Source of the DNA: Pollenia angustigena
Lineage: Eukaryota > Arthropoda > Insecta > Diptera > Polleniidae
Assembly: GCA_930367215.1 (NCBI GenBank)
Contig: OV884056.1
Coordinates: forward strand, 317,470,709 to 317,534,708
Length of the DNA: 64,000 nucleotides
Direction of reading: 5' to 3'
The first letter of the stretch is position 1. The number at the start of each line of letters is the position of its first letter. A program made the position numbers and the translations under genes. The notes beneath the pieces are model-generated. The model searched no databases and was not told the DNA's origin. It was given only the letters and a program-made list of their open reading frames with translations. Of this stretch, positions 33,085 through 44,150 are shown one piece after another.

Positions 33085-33870
33085 TATACCCTTGTCACAA
33101 TAGTGCAGTTGGTATTATCCCAGCCAGCATTTTTAATTGTGTAAGAGTCTACTAGGAATCTCATGAAGAGCTTTTTTCATCGTCGAAGAGCTCATTTTTA
33201 AATCGTAAATGATACCTCGCACGGGAGAAACAACACAGAGAAAGACGCTTTTATTAGGCGTTTGAGATGTGTGAAAAGATTATCTCACGAGTCTTTCAGA
33301 AAGCATGTCAATATTCGCATGAGTTTCATGCAGGAATTATTTTACAACTCATGAAATGCTCAGCGGTACAAATGAACTACCTAAGTAAGAGCTTCAAGCG
33401 TTTTTTTCATGTCAGAAAATCTTATTTTAAAGATCCTCAAGTTGGTTTGTTTTATTGACATTGTTTTGACAATGGAATTTGCATGTTTAAAAAATACGCT
33501 CTTATTTAGGAAGCTCAGTAATTGTTATATGACTCATACAGGGAGTCGCAAAAGATTAATTCGATGATGTTTTAACGAAGGATGAACTATGTGTAACATT
33601 GTAGTTTTTGTACTCTTGAAATAATTATTAAATGATAGTTAGGACTTGCATGGTTACCATTCCAAGATTACTCGTCAAATAATAATCAGAAGATTATTTT
33701 AGGAGTTGTATATTAAATACCATCGCCTACTTAACAGCCTATGCTAGCTGGGATTCGTTTGTTCAGATGTTTGTAGCACCTTCAAATATTGTTCCTAGAC
33801 AATCCTTAAGTATACTCTCAGAATCACTTTCTGAGCCGATATAACGATGTTCGTCAAGCTGGAAGTACTC
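33085..33870 (+). mobile_element. Family 2 left part, split by a MITE
   Basis: 33085-33118 (TTATACCCTTGTCACAATAG) and 33753-33870 (ATTGTTCCTAGACAATCCTT, TCAGAATCACTTTCTGAG) are consecutive in the full family 2 copy at 31195. The MITE 33119-33752 lies between them. Confidence 0.65.
33119..33752. mobile_element. MITE with CCCAGCYAGCAT ends, nested
   Basis: CCCAGCCAGCAT at 33119-33130 and ATGCTAGCTGGG at 33741-33752 pair at 11 of 12. AT flanks both sides. The host family 2 repeat gives the empty-site layout. The ends begin with CCCAGC like 20283-20662. Confidence 0.7.
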
Positions 33871-34439
33871 CACTTCCTTCTTTTTAGGTTTTGCGCGCAT
33901 GTGTGTGATTCACTTTTAATTTATAATTTATAAAAAAAAATCTTGAAATTTATTTTGAATTTAAATAAATATTTAAATAGAAATTTAAAAAAAAAGTAAC
34001 GGCATACAATTTTGACATAAAGTTAGTTAGCAGCTGTTGCTTACGTAGTAGGGTATTCATTTAATCGACCTTTTGCTTTAATCGGTTAATCGCTCGATTA
34101 ATTAACCGAGGTTTTGGTTTAATCGGTTAATAATCGGTTAATGTTGTTTTTGATCGGTTAACCGATTAATAAAGTTTTTTATAAATTAAGTAATTTCAAT
34201 ATATAAAAATGCATTAATTGCTTATTATTTGGAGTGTATAAGTAAAAAAAAAAACAATAACATACCAAACATAACAATTCTTGAACTAAAACGAGCAAGC
34301 AGAAAAAAGCAATTCATAAATATGTAATATGCATTCATATCGTCATAATATCCTAAAAAATAAACTGAAAAATATTTAAATTTGTTTAAAATAAATATTG
34401 TTGTGTTACAAACAAAATAAAAATTGTAATGCTGTGTTC

Positions 34440-34805
34440 ATTGATTCTTCATAACTGTATAGTAGAAATCTATATTATAAGCGGTAGCTTACAACAGTCA
34501 TATCGTTGGCTAAATATGCAAGCCTGCTAACTCACTTTCAGCACATTTTACAGGAGAGACAAAAAACTGTTTATTTTTCGTATTTGAAGCTTGATAGAAA
34601 ATTAAAATTACAGTCAGTTTTACACACTTCAAGACTTTAATAGAAGAAAAACTACATGCTGGTTGACGAGGCATATCTTTCTCTACCACACGGCATCAAA
34701 ATCTCAATTTAAATAAAAAGTGGTTTGCATATTATGCCGACTATATATATTTCCTGTAATTATTTTAAGACATAAGACTTTATGACTACCTTGTGAATCC
34801 AGAAA
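34440..34805. mobile_element. Family 5 right-end fragment
   Basis: TTATTTTAAGACATAAGACTTTATGAC...CCTTGTGAATCC matches the right end of 43595-44150. The left part is diverged. Confidence 0.45.
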
Positions 34806-35209
34806 ATATTTACGTATTTATTCAAAAATAAACTGAGATAATTTTATTGGTTATTTCAATAGATAAAGGACATCTTATACAATTATCATTTAGAAAAATA
34901 ATTTGGTTTAAATGTTTAGGATTAAAGCGATTCTTTTCTTTAGTTTTGACAAAAGTTAACTTGGAAACAATTCTTTCACTTATCGTAGATGAATATCTAA
35001 TATCTCAGTACTTTTCCAGGATTTTTCTTAACATATAAAATACTCCATTATGCCATGAGAGTTTTTAAAAATTTTTAACACTACTAATTGTTTCGGTTAA
35101 TTTTGTTTAAAGACTGATATGAGAAGATATGATAAAAAACAAATAACTAAACACAAATATATAAAAAGTACGTGAAACAAAAAAAGGTATTTGCAATCAT
35201 ATATTTAAC

Positions 35210-36247
35210 CAGGGTTTAAAAGCATCCATCAGCTGGCTGCTTTTTATTTTTGCTTTTGCCACTGCTTTTGAAATTTTTAATTTTTTTCCAATAGCCAATG
35301 TTTTGTTTTTCGTTTGTGCAAAAAAGCAAATCTCCTATTTTGAATATTTTTATTTTCTGACAACTGCTTTTTTACCAGCCAGCGACAAAAATGGACAACC
35401 ACATAAAAAGCAAAAGCTAAAAAAAATTATTTCGCCTTTTGCTTTTTTAATTTTTCCTGAAAGAAGAGCTAGTTAAAAAAGACAAACCAAAAAAAAAAAA
35501 TCTAAAATTCAAAGAACAAAAATTCTTCTCTGGCTGGTAATAACAAAAAGCCGCTGAAGTGTGTGCTAAAAGCAGTCTGAGCAGAGCTATTAGCTCTGCA
35601 AAAAGGCAGATTACAACGAAAAAATACTGATCAGTGCACAAGCAACATGGTTTTTTTCATGGTGGTGAGGAAAAATAAATTTTTGCCTTTCTTCAGTAAT
35701 GTTGTTGTTGCTCGACAGTTTGCATGACTATAGCACGAAATGTGTGTGTATTTTGGTTTTTTTTTAATATTTTTAGTAAAGGCAACCAGCCAAAGTGTCA
35801 GTTGGATTTTTTATTGTATAAAAACAAAAACAAATTCTTGTTGTATTTGTTTTGCATGAAAAATATCACTTGTCTTCGTCGATCTCCTATTTTGCGGCTA
35901 TTAGCATGCAGTGGTTTTTGATTTGGCGGCTGTTTGACAGAATCTTTTTGTTTCATTCTCTTTCCTACATATTTTCTCCTACAACAGAAAAGTTATTGCC
36001 GTTGCTTTTTGAGTTCCATCAAATATGAAATTTTTGCTATTGTTAAAAAAGCAATAGTTGGAAAAAGCAGTGTCCATTAAAAGGTTACTTTTCAAAAACA
36101 GTGTGTTTATTTTGCTGCTGCTTTTGAAAAGTGTGGGCTTTTTTAGCAGTGGAACTTGTCGGCTTTTTATTTTTGATTTTTTTTTTTAAAGGAAAAAGGC
36201 AAAATTTGGCTGCTTTTGCTAATATGGCGATAGCATTTTAAACCCTG
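35210..36247. mobile_element. hAT-type element, TSD TATTTAAC
   Basis: CAGGGTTTAAAAGC and GCATTTTAAACCCTG ends. The exact 8-bp duplication TATTTAAC is at 35202-35209 and 36248-36255. Both arms are crowded with TGCTTTTG, GCAAAAGC and AAAAAGC words, like clustered subterminal binding sites. Frames of 64-65 codons inside are not recognisable. 1038 bp, non-autonomous, inserted into the 34049 element. Confidence 0.9.
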
Positions 36248-36464
36248 TATTTAACCCATTTTTCGCCACATTCCTGTTGATCGATGAAGAAGATAAAAAA
36301 AACATTGAAAAACAATGTAATTTAAGTCATTGGTCGGCGGAAAATGGGTTAAAATGAAAATCACTGAACACCTTCTTTGTTTGTATGAAAAATATTTTCT
36401 AAACAATGTATTTGTATATGAGATAAAACAAATAATGAAAAACACACAAAAAAATATGATATAA

Positions 36465-37051
36465 TAATTTTAAAAGATTTTGTTATTCGTGCTTAATTCC
36501 CAGTTTTTATTTTTGACAAAAAAACTTGAAATTTATTGTTGATGGGATAAGCTATTCCTATGCGCATTTCACTGGTTGCTTAGGCCAAATCATCAGGAAA
36601 CTTCGTCCATAAAGTTTTTAGAAAAACTAAAGATATTAAACCAAATAAAACTGTTAAACGTATAAGACTTATGGCAACAGTTCTACTTGTAACAATATCA
36701 AAGCTTAAACAAAACACATCAACAATAAAAAACAGTGGGTTTATCTCATCTTACATTCCCCACTACAATTAGTTGAAATTCTCTCAACATAAATAAAAAC
36801 AACACAACAACTTACAAAAGATGTTGTCAATTAAGTGTTTTTTGGGCCGTGCACTTGTCTGTTTATCAAAAAGTAATTTCAATTTTTGGGAATACAAAAT
36901 TTTAATTTCAAAAGATTTTGTTATTCGTGCTTAAATCCCAGTTTTTATTCTTCAAGTGTTTTTGTCAAGAATAAAAACTGGGAATTAAGCACGAATAACA
37001 AAATCTTTTGAAATTAAAATTTTGTATTCCCAAAAATTTAAATTACTTTTT
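36465..37051. mobile_element. Foldback element, rearranged copy
   Basis: 36465-36840 matches the left arm of 3991-4891. 36868-37051 is a separate, nearly perfect hairpin: 85-nt arms (36868-36952 and 36967-37051) with a 14-nt loop. The outermost sequence AAAAAGTAATTT...GGGAATAC gives the full terminus that is missing from the left end of the 3991 copy. Confidence 0.8.
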
Positions 37052-37237
37052 AATATGTTATAATACTACAAAATATTGTAAATTTTGTTACTTCGGTTAA
37101 TCGGTTAATCGACTGAAATTAACCGGTTTAATCGTTAATCGAAAAAAGCCAATTTGAAATTAACCGATCAGTTTATCGGGTAGTTATTAATCGGTTATCC
37201 GGTTGACGGTTAACCGAATGAATACCCTATTACGTAG

Positions 37238-37965
37238 TAAGCCAAGGTCACCTTGTATAAATTCGTCTTCCTAATTTATATAAATAAATAAGTAAATAAA
37301 TAATTCTTCAATTATTTTATTTATGTCCCTTTGCTATGTTTTATTGTACCCTCCACAACTAGTTGTCTAGAGAGTACACTTAGTTTGTCATGCGGTGTGA
37401 AACTTTTTTAATATTCATCTAAGAACCCATGAAGTAAGTAAGTCGATTAAGCCATATTTTTCTTTCTGTTGAAATTAGAAGGATTGAACGTTTAATCTGT
37501 TGGGCGACATTTGAGAGACAGTTCTAAGCTGCTTTAATCCCCACCACTTGTAGTTATAAACAAATTTTTATGCTTTAAGTGTCCCATCAATTAAGCAAAA
37601 CTATTTTAAATGTTATTCACCATGTTTTTTACATTTTGCCCTATATTATGCAATAAGTGGCACAATGTTTTCCATAAAAAAACATAACCTAAAAACAACA
37701 TTGTACAATGTTGCCCACACATTTCAATGTATATTGCTCTTCTTATCGTTGTGAAGTAAAAATCTATGGGTCGATTACTGATGGCAACACAATGAAAGCT
37801 GTTTTGCCAAATTTATATTACGTATGACAGCTCTCAACTAACAGCTTGCTATTTCTCTTACCATATTGTTAACATGTTGGCAACCATAAATTTGTAGTTG
37901 CTGCTCTTTTTTTTTTATTAAAGCAGGCAGCAAAATATATACAAATGGTGTAGTAATTCATAAAA
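37238..37965. other. Unassigned DNA with repeat scraps
   Basis: 37346-37460 is a degenerate family 1 right end in minus orientation (ACCCTCCACAACTAGTTG). About 37766-37850 resembles the left arm of the 29677 hairpin MITE. Confidence 0.45.
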
Positions 37966-38147
37966 TGAGAACGGCTGGACAGATTTCTGTAAAATTTTTT
38001 GTCAGTTGTTCGTATTTTCGAGGAGAAAATTTTTGGAAAAATTCTCCGGAAAAGTCGGAAAATCAGAAAAATCGAAATTCGATTTTTTGTATGAAATTCT
38101 CTGAAGGCTTGAAAATGGGGCGAGGCGAAGTTCGGCGGGTCCGCTAG
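37966..38147 (+). mobile_element. Probable Helitron 3' end
   Basis: AGAACGGCTGGACAGATTTC...TTTCGAGGAGAAAA leads to GGCGAAGTTCGGCGGGTCCG and terminal CTAG at 38144-38147 followed by T. Helitrons end in CTRR before a T, preceded by a GC-rich potential stem; insect Helitron-like repeats often have this style of end. The 5' end was not found. Confidence 0.45.
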
Positions 38148-38214
38148 TTTGTTATAAAATGTTTGTGTATTTTAGGTTTATATATTGTATATTTCTTGAA
38201 TTTTAGATTTTAAA

Positions 38215-38345
38215 ATGGTAAAAAAATCAACTCGAAAACAGTTTGAACTTTTAATCCATGAAATGGAAAATAATATTCATATTGTCGCTTTGGGGCAGCA
38301 AAAGCCAGAATTGAAGCTACATGAAGGCGTATCGTAGAAAAATTA
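38215..38345 (+). pseudogene. Degenerate Myb/SANT-like domain fragment
   Basis: From the ATG at 38215: MVKKSTRKQFELLIHEMENN, then after a frame change AKARIEAT, stop, RRIVEKLKSEG. This looks like the zeste/Adf-style Myb/SANT-like DNA-binding module (typically QFELLVEFME...W..I.EKLN..G) found in fly regulatory proteins and in transposon-encoded partners. A frameshift and a stop (in the position of the usual Trp) make it a pseudogene. No flanking element ends were linked. Confidence 0.45.
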
Positions 38346-38719
38346 AAGAGTGAAGGCAAAATAGTCTCCATGTGAAATATATTTTTGGCATACATAATCA
38401 ACCCATTTTATATAAAAATTTTACTGTAATTTCCAATAAAAAATGTGAAATCATTAAAAGTGCATCTAAATTCATGCAGAGATTAACGCAAATTTGTTTT
38501 CAGTCGTAATCGCGATTTAAGAAAAAACGTTTATACGCAAACCCTAGTTCATGTGCCTTAAATTTTGCGGGGTAATTTAAAATGTCTACAGTTATTTTGT
38601 AATTTGTTTCATTTCTCACAGTCCATTAAGAATAATTTATATTGAATTTTTAATAAGTGTTGGTTGGCTGGCGGATGGTATCATTTTGTTTTATTTAAAA
38701 ATTGAAATAAACTCCATTT

Positions 38720-39560
38720 TTATACCCTCCACCACAATTAGTTGTGAAGACGGTATACTAAGTTTGTCATTCCGCGTGAAACTTTTTTAATATTCATCTC
38801 AGACTCCATAAAATATATATGTTCTGGGTCCTTGAGTAATTCCAAGCCGATTTAGCCATGTCCATCTGTCTGTCCGTCTGGCCGTCTGTTGAAAACACGC
38901 TCACTTTCGGAAAACTTAAAAGAAATAAACAAATTTAGTGTCAAATTGTTTGTAGTTATCCTAAACAGCTTGGGATTAAAATCCAGCAAAATCGGTTCAG
39001 TAGGCTCAGAGCTATGAATCAAAGTGTGGAACCACCACCTAATAAAAATTGATAATTTGGTTACAAAAACCAGCATAAATGGTGGAAAAATGCACGGAAT
39101 GATATAAGATTTTGCAAAAATTTGCTCTTTGCAAAAATTCGCTCTATTTGACTGGAAATTTCACCGCAAAATTTCGCGAAGATCCGTCCCTAATTTACCT
39201 TAGGCCCCATACAGGCCCTACTCCCGGAAAAGAGTTTAGTACGCCAAAGAAAGTAAAAAAAGTTGCTATCATAACAAAATTTGGTACATCACAGTCTTAT
39301 AGGACTAGAAATAACACTGTGAAATTTCGTGAGGATCCGTTCATAATTTACCCTAGGCCCCATATAAACCCGAAACACAGTTAAAACGCCTTAAACCATA
39401 ATTAATAATGCTTTCATAACAAATTTTGGCACGTCACTTTTAATAGGACTACAAATGAGTCTGTGAAATTTCGTGAAGTTCGGTCCATAATTTACCATAG
39501 GTCCCATAAAAACCCTACTACCGGAAAAAAGTTTAATACGCCCAAAACCATATTTAACAA
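38720..39560 (-). mobile_element. Family 1 copy, inverted
   Basis: Begins ATACCCTCCACCACAATTAG and runs through the CCGTCTG tract, the AAAGTGTGGAACCACCACC block and three degenerate 150-bp-type units with CCCGGAAAA/CCGGAAAA anchors at 39224 and 39521. The opposite end (ACAAGTTAGAGTG) is missing. Confidence 0.7.
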
Positions 39561-40041
39561 TCCGTGTTCTATAGAAATGTTTATTAAATTTTTAAATTTT
39601 AAACGCTGCATATCTTGTGGCTTTGATAATTTTAAAACGCAATACATATGTATTTCTGTAGAAAGCAACAATAAAATGTTGACAAATTTTTGACATTGTT
39701 TTTGCTTTCAATGTTATTTTTGGCATTGCGTTGCGTTTTACACAATTATGGCCTTGAACTATTACGAATCGTGATATTTGACTCATGCTATTAAAAATTG
39801 TTTAAACAAATTTCGTAAAACTTTCTGATTGTCTAAGACGCAACCAATTTAAATGCAGACATCATACATACATACGAATATATCACTCTTACATGTTTGT
39901 ATTACATTTGCACACTGGGCTTATGTTGTATTATTATATATTGTAATTGTTAACTTCATCAAATTAAAATGAAACAAATTACATTTGCTAAGTCATCCTC
40001 ATAAAGCCTTTCGAAATGCTCTAACACAATCTAGTCCTGTA
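39561..40041. other. Unassigned AT-rich DNA
   Basis: No gene, RNA or repeat recognised. Confidence 0.4.
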
Positions 40042-40932
40042 CCCATGTTCTGTAACTTTCGTGAGAACTTCTTGCATCGAAAATATGTGAAACAAAATAT
40101 TCCATCGTTTATCAAAAAGTGAGAAAAAAGTTTGTCTGTAACTCATGTCGAAAACTATCAAAAGAAATTACGTCGTTACGCTATAAATGTCATAAAATTG
40201 CACTCGAAGCCGATGGGACATTGCAGACTTAAACTTGAACATTTTTCAACGACGGCGGCGAAAAAACAACCGTCGGCTACAACAAATAAATTGAAGGGCG
40301 ACTTTAATGTTGGTTTGTAGCAAACGAACTTTAAAAACATTCGTATATTTTATAAAAATGTTAAAAGAAAAACCATTAAACAATAAAAAAAATGTGCCAA
40401 GAACAAAATTTTATTATTATTATTCTTTTTTTTTGCATTTTAAATTGTTTTTTCTCGCCCCATTTTTATTCATGAGTTTATTTGACAGTTCAAATTGGAA
40501 ACTTTTCTCTGAAAATAATACAGAAACACTTTTTCTGTAAATTGGCTAGTAATTTCCTTACGTGACAGCGTGTACTCGCCAAAAAAAGTTACAGACACAG
40601 TTTAGTGAAATTTTATTATTATTATTCTTTGTATTTTGTATTTTGCATTTTTAATTGTTTTTAAGTGTTAACATTTTTTCTCCCCCCCCATTTTTATTCA
40701 TGAGTTTATTCGACAGTTCAAATTGGACACTTTTCTCTGAAAATGGTACAGAAACACTTTTTCTGTAAATTGGCTAGTAATTTCCTTACGTGACAGCGAG
40801 TACTCGCAAAAAAAAGCTACAGACACAGTTTAGTGAGAAAAACAGCTGTTTGTTTGAATTTATGGCATTTTTGTTTCATTTCACACATTTCAATCGAAAA
40901 ATTTTCTCGACGCGAGAGGTACAGAACATGGG
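40042..40932. mobile_element. TIR element with internal 228-bp duplication
   Basis: CCCATGTTCTGTAAC at 40042 and the complement ...GTACAGAACATGGG ending at 40932, with further paired sequence inside (ATCGAAAA, ATGTGTGAAA/ATGTGAAA). A 228-bp direct duplication lies within. At about 40100-40235 a plus-strand reading KKFVCNSCRKLSKEITSLRY with a further Cys-His nearby looks like a fragment of a zinc-binding motif, but stops bound it. No TSD found. Confidence 0.65.
40400..40835 (+). repeat. 228-bp tandem duplication
   Basis: CATTTTTATTCATGAG at 40461 and 40689, and GTGACAGCG at 40562 and 40790, each exactly 228 bp apart. Confidence 0.88.
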
Positions 40933-41185
40933 CAGTGGTAACCCAATTTTTTCTAGTGTTCAATATTAAGACAATTTTGTTTTGTTTTTTACAGATCTTA
41001 TTTTCTTTTCCGTTAGTACAATAACAAAAAAACGTTTTTATGTTTGAGAGAAAAATGCTATCTAGGTAATGATGTTAATTTTTCCATTCTAGGGAAATGC
41101 TACTGTAATGTATTTCAAGCCAACTTGTTTCTAGCAGCATTTAAGTTTATTATTTTGGTTTAATATATTTAAATACGAATAATAT

Positions 41186-41188
<3 letters not shown>

Positions 41189-41220
<32 letters not shown>
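41189..41220 (+). repeat. (AAT)n microsatellite
   Basis: About ten perfect AAT units. Confidence 0.9.
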
Positions 41221-41223
<3 letters not shown>

Positions 41224-41639
41224 AAACAACTTTTAATAAAAGGTTAAGCAGCGTTTATGCATGTAATCGATACTACAATGTGTGTGTATGTGAAATGTCA
41301 CTTTCAAATGCCAACATTAAGGTCGTACCATTTTTAATATGTTAATATCTAGATAATATTCGTTTCCAAACAGGGTAAAATCTCGGCTGTTAATCCTATG
41401 GTGTATGTGATTTACCAATTTTAATTTTGGAATTGTTTTTATCAATTGGAACTGTTAAAAAACTGTTAAATATTTTGTTTTCAAATAAGCAAATTTTTGA
41501 TTTTTTTTTGTGGCCTATTTTAACAATTTTTAGGGCATATTTTCTAGTTTTTTCTACATATTTAATGCGCATTTTAAGGCATATTTCTGGTTTCCTGCTT
41601 ATAACAATAACAATAGTCGTATGGTTTCTAGTCATATAG

Positions 41640-41962
41640 AACGAATTTGTGTAAAATCTTAAATCAATATGTGCATTCCGCCACTATATTAATGATAGTT
41701 TTTGTGTACAAATTATCAATTTTTTGGGGTGGTGGTTCCACATTTGGGTTCAGAACTTCAATTCTACTGAATCATTTTTGCTGGATTTCAATTCCCAACT
41801 GCTTAGAAGAAACAGTTTGACACCAATATTGATCTGTGTTTTAAGGCTTTTGAAAGTAAGCGTGATTTCAATAGACGGACGGACAGACGGACATGCCTAA
41901 ATTACTCATTTAAAAAAGTTTTACACGAAATGACAAACTTAGTACACCCTCTTCACAAATAG
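41640..41962 (+). mobile_element. Family 1 right-half copy
   Basis: Starts at the AAATCTTA..ATTCCGCC block, includes GGGGTGGTGGTTCCACATTT and the GACGGACGGACAGACGGACA tract, and ends GTTGTGGAGGGTATAAAAA. No 153-bp units. Confidence 0.65.
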
Positions 41963-42824
41963 TTGTGGAGGGTATAAAAAGTCTATGATTCGTACGGATG
42001 CTTGCAGTATGAGAAGTTAAAAAAATTTTCATCCTTAACATAGTTTTTACACAAGGTAAGCAGCCCTTAAGAAGCCTATGATGGCTGTCCCTATTTTTTG
42101 TATGTAGTTTTATAAGTCAAATCTATGTCTTCAATATGTCAGTTCCATATTCCAAGTGCTGCTACCTTATGTAAATGTACCTTGACAGTTACTTTCATTT
42201 AAAAAGGAAATTTTATTTGTTTTTTTCACAAAAGGGAGCCAGCCTAATGTACACGTTTATTGTTCACTCTATTCACATGACTACAATACGTATAGACATG
42301 CATAAGTAAATACAATGAACAGATTAACAAAATGTGGGTGTTGAAAGTGATGAAGTGAAAAGGCCAAAGGCTTTAAAAATACTTATAAACGCTTATGAAT
42401 GTATACATTGCATTAATGCACATTACAAATTTATGTGTATGTGTGTGTATGAGTGTATACACTATAGTATATTTATATACTTAAGTATATATTATATAAT
42501 ATCCTTGCAATAAAACAAAACAAACACAGTGCCATTAATGGGAGTGAACAAAAACACACACTGATTGACTGACTGACTGACTATCAGACGGATTAAATGA
42601 CTGGCGTATTAATCTATTGCCTCATTTCATACAAGTTAATGGCCATGACTGTGAAATTTATATTTAGACGAAACGAAAAAAAAAATTATAAATTGTAGAA
42701 ATAAAAAATTATAATTTTTATCTTATCTTAGAATTACAAAAAAAAAAATAAAATAAAACACGAAAAAAAGGAAAAAGGAGCCAAGAAAGAATTTAAAATA
42801 GTTTAAGTTGTTAAAATGATTTAC
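41963..42824. other. Non-coding DNA
   Basis: A TGACTGACTGACTGACT tract near 42565 and AT palindromes near 42470. Otherwise unassigned. Confidence 0.4.
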
Positions 42825-42991
42825 CGTGTTTCTGGATTCTTGTGCAGTAGAGTTTAGCGTGTTATTCTGTGTTTAAGGGTGTCAGGTGTCTGGTGTTGGT
42901 GTGGGAAATGGTGTTTGGAACAGACTCAATAGCTTGTGCTTAAATCTATGTGACCAAAGGCAACAGATTCGCTCGTTGAGTGGGCCAAGGG
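42825..42991 (-). other. Candidate 5'-UTR exon
   Basis: Read on the minus strand: a TACTACTATATTTCTTCTCAG acceptor-like tract ends at 42992, then 167 bp that are clearly less AT-rich than the flanks, then ACACG|GTAAAT as donor (exon end 42825). The stretch contains no ATG at all and stops in all frames, as expected for an untranslated leader exon. It is on the same strand as the coding exon at 28100-29044 and about 14 kb upstream. The link between the two is inference. An alternative is a chance pair of splice-like sites. Confidence 0.4.
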
Positions 42992-43594
42992 CTGAGAAGA
43001 AATATAGTAGTAGTAAAAGTAAATGTATGTATGTATGTAATATGTAAATTATTTTTTTTTTTATTTTATCTTTAATTGAGCATTTTAGTTGTATTTGCTT
43101 AGAATAGATAAATAGATTTGCTTAAAACGTGCATATAAGCTTAATGAGTTCGTTTACTGCAAAGCTTAAATAAATAACTTAAATCAATAAAAACAAAAAA
43201 GCATTTAAAAATTGGAAAAAAAGTTCAAAAGACACTGCAAAGCACAAGTATAGCAGACCTTTAAAACAAATTGCTTTTGAGTCATAACAATTTAAAATAC
43301 TGTGAGAATTTTTAAGCATAAAAAGATACCTAGAAAAAGATATTTTACAAAAGGTTTAACATTTTTCATTTAATATACGATTGGAGGGTTCAAAGCTGTA
43401 GCAAATTCGAAAGTATTATCAGTTTGAAAACTGCCATAAATTTCTGGAGCCGTTGACTTGGGTTAATTACCGTAACCTTAGGAACGAAATACTTTTTGAT
43501 TAAGTCCGTTACTGGTGAATTTCGCACCAGTTTCAAAATAAATATGGGGCATTACCAGTTCTGATTCTTATACTGTAATTTATAAGATATACTT
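42992..43594. other. Unassigned AT-rich DNA
   Basis: An (ATGT)n tract near 43025. No other signal. Confidence 0.4.
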
Positions 43595-44150
43595 GGGGTA
43601 TTCACAAGGTGTGCTATCATGTTATATTGTCATAATGTTCTAACATTTTACAATGGTTTAAAAATATTGTTGTTGCTTTGTAAACAAAAAGTGTCTTAAA
43701 TTAATAGAACGTTGCTTGCTATTTTTAATGTGCTGTCGTAATTAATCAGAAGAGACCAGAGCTGAGCGGCTAAGCCGTATCGCGTTAGTTCTTGTAGCCG
43801 TCGCCGTTGATGGTATAATTTTATCCGGTTAATATCAAAATTTGACCTGCGGCTAGCAATTTTTGCAAGAAATCACTTGCGGCGTCAAATAAGATCGGCT
43901 TATGACTCTGCTGTTTGGTAAACAAACTAAATAAAATTTATTTCTTATTTGCGTCTGCAAAATGGAAAATAGTCAGGTAAGATCCAATTTAATTTATTAA
44001 TATTTTGATGTTAGTTTATTATTATTTATTTTTTATATTTGTTTTAAATTCAAAATAGCATACTAAATTATGAGGGGTTGTTCACAACAGTCGTATTTTT
44101 GCATGTTATTATTTTAAGACATATGACTTTATGACACCTTGTGAGTCCCC
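43595..44150 (+). mobile_element. Family 5 TIR element, copy A
   Basis: GGGGTATTCACAAGGTG at the left and CACCTTGTGAGTCCCC at the right are complementary. Paralogous to 53136-53773. At 43962 an ATG starts MENSQ and meets CAG|GTAAGA, a consensus donor, suggesting the first exon of a lost transposase kept in an internally deleted derivative. No further coding sequence. Confidence 0.65.

Larger units (their letters stand above)
34049..37229. mobile_element. hAT-type element, TSD TTACGTAG, with nested inserts
   Basis: TAGGGTATTCAT and ATGAATACCCTA ends, and an exact 8-bp duplication TTACGTAG at 34041-34048 and 37230-37237. Sub-ends are dense in ATCGGTTAAT/ATTAACCGAT words. The 3181-bp span includes another hAT element (35210-36247), a family 5 right end (to about 34805) and foldback arms (36465-37051). 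No transposase was recognised. Confidence 0.88.

Noticed and set aside
39112..39384. 90-codon plus-strand frame
   Set aside because: It is the family 1 repeat read on the opposite strand; the same peptide pattern recurs in each 153-bp unit without selection.
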